From contig LN874947.1 in the NCBI GenBank assembly GCA_001282665.1, forward strand, positions 214,264 to 220,701: 6,438 nucleotides of DNA. Reading direction: 5' to 3'. The translations under genes were made by a program, and so were the position numbers. Below, piece after piece: positions 5,408 to 6,438 of this stretch (its first letter is position 1; each line of letters opens with the position of its first letter). The stretch comes from Clostridiales bacterium mt11. Lineage in GTDB: Bacteria > Bacillota > Clostridia > Tissierellales > Tepidimicrobiaceae. Below the pieces are notes generated by a model. It did not search any database. It worked only from the letters and a program-made list of their open reading frames with translations, and was not told where the DNA came from.

Positions 5408-6438
5408 ATGATTGAATGTAGTGTAAATAATATAACTAAGTATTACGGTGCTAATAAAATATTCGAAAATATATCGATTGAATTAAAAACTAATGAACGA
5501 GTAGGTCTTATTGGTTCAAATGGATGTGGAAAGACCACTCTAATGAAAATTTTGATGGGTATTGAGGATTATCAAGAAGGCAACATTAGTTTTAGAAAAG
5601 GAGCCAAAGTTGGTTATTTGGATCAAATTTTTAATTATAACTTAAATGCTACTGTTATTGATATACTTGAAGAAGCGTTTCAAAATATTAAGGATATAAA
5701 AAAGGAAATGAAATCTATAGAAAATCAGATGAAAAAATTAAATGGAGTATCTTTGGATATGGCTGTAAAAAGCTATGGATCTCTTATGGAAAAATACGAA
5801 CTACAAGGGGGATATGAAATTGAAACACGTATGAATAAAGTATGCCAGGGTCTAAAGATAGAAGATAATTATAGAAACATGATCTTCGAACAGTTAAGTG
5901 GTGGCGAAAAAACTAGGGTCATGCTAGGAAAGCTTTTGTTAGAAGAACCTGATATTCTTTTATTAGATGAGCCAACTAATCATCTAGATATTGATTCTAT
6001 AGAGTGGCTAGAAAACTTTTTACAGGATTATAAGGGTACTGTTCTGGTAATATCACATGACCGTCGTTTTTTAGATAAGGTGGTAAAAAAGATTGTAGAA
6101 TTAACTCCTAGAAGTACATCTGTATATGATGGAAACTATAGTTATTATGTAATAGAAAAAGAAAAACGCTTTCTGTTGGAATATAAGGCTTATGAGAATA
6201 ATCAAAAGAAAATAGAAAGAATGGAAAGTCAAATTCAACGTTATCGTATATGGGGAGCTATGAGAGATAGCGAAAAAATGTATAAGCGTGCCAAGGAACT
6301 GGAAAAACGTTTAGAAAAATTGGAAGTATTAGATCGCCCCGTTTTGGAAAATCAAAAAATTAGACTATCTTCTAGAGATACTAACCGTTCAGGCAAAATT
6401 GTACTTAAAGCAGACAAATTAAATAAGTCTTTTGGAGA
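5408..6438 (+). CDS. ABC-F ATPase, probable ribosome-protection (antibiotic resistance) type; 3' end outside window
   Basis: 343 residues are visible; a full-length ABC-F protein would be about 500-550. The first nucleotide-binding domain is complete: Walker A GSNGCGKTT (36-44), signature LSGGE (163-167), Walker B ILLLDEP (183-189) with catalytic E188, the ABC-F hallmark PTNHLD (189-194) and switch H217 in ISHDR. There are no membrane segments, so it is a soluble translation factor and not a transporter. Residues 250-312 form the charged helical linker that in this family reaches toward the P-site tRNA and peptidyl-transferase centre. The second ATPase domain begins near residue 330 (KIVLKADKLNKSFG) and is cut off. 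The domain style resembles clostridial and enterococcal resistance ABC-F proteins (Lsa/Vga/CplR-like), but linker length alone cannot assign drug specificity, so no symbol is given. The attenuator-type leader supports antibiotic-induced expression (inference). Confidence 0.93.
   Translation, partial: MIECSVNNITKYYGANKIFENISIELKTNERVGLIGSNGCGKTTLMKILMGIEDYQEGNISFRKGAKVGYLDQIFNYNLNATVIDILEEAFQNIKDIKKEMKSIENQMKKLNGVSLDMAVKSYGSLMEKYELQGGYEIETRMNKVCQGLKIEDNYRNMIFEQLSGGEKTRVMLGKLLLEEPDILLLDEPTNHLDIDSIEWLENFLQDYKGTVLVISHDRRFLDKVVKKIVELTPRSTSVYDGNYSYYVIEKEKRFLLEYKAYENNQKKIERMESQIQRYRIWGAMRDSEKMYKRAKELEKRLEKLEVLDRPVLENQKIRLSSRDTNRSGKIVLKADKLNKSFG

Noticed and set aside
5314..5415. Plus-strand frame starting in the terminator loop and overlapping the ABC-F start
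   Set aside because: No Shine-Dalgarno precedes its ATG, which lies in the terminator loop, and its first codons are simply the terminator stem and T-run.

Overview
The window is AT-rich DNA with ATA/AGA/TTA-heavy codon use, strong purine-rich Shine-Dalgarno sites (GGAGG type), consensus sigma-A-like promoters and U-tailed intrinsic terminators. This fits a low-GC Firmicute, most likely a member of the Clostridia. The species cannot be fixed from the sequence. Every recognisable gene is a transporter, an ABC-F protein or a methyltransferase, so the region reads as an accessory export and drug-tolerance neighbourhood rather than core metabolism.

Layout, left to right. (1) 1-361, minus strand: the N-terminal part of a class I SAM-dependent methyltransferase, cut by the window edge. 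It is preceded by a leader (about 362-570) that contains a well-placed 18-codon ORF and a hairpin around that ORF's stop codon. (2) 644-3227, minus strand: a compact three-gene ABC-2 exporter operon (ATPase, permease, permease). Its junctions are a 4-base ATGA overlap and a 2-base gap, it starts from a strong promoter at 3271-3299, and it sits behind a terminator at 3305-3332. (3) About 3340-3601: no convincing gene, only short broken frames. (4) 3602-4963, minus strand: a complete MATE-family multidrug/cation antiporter with its own promoter. (5) 4964-5407: a divergent regulatory region. On the plus strand it carries a consensus promoter, a 47-codon upstream ORF, a 22-base imperfect palindrome and an intrinsic terminator 76 bases before the next gene. 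(6) 5408-6438, plus strand: an ABC-F ATPase gene, cut by the window edge after the inter-domain linker.

How the parts may work together. MATE and ABC-F are transcribed divergently from adjacent promoters. The ABC-F gene has the promoter / upstream ORF / terminator arrangement known for ribosome-protection ABC-F genes that are induced by ribosome-targeting antibiotics through transcription attenuation. The methyltransferase also seems to follow a short translated leader. The most interesting features are therefore these two leader regions, which look like translation-sensing control elements. The substrate of the ABC-2 exporter and the target of the methyltransferase cannot be read from the sequence. 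I found no tRNA, rRNA, insertion sequence, CRISPR array or attachment site.
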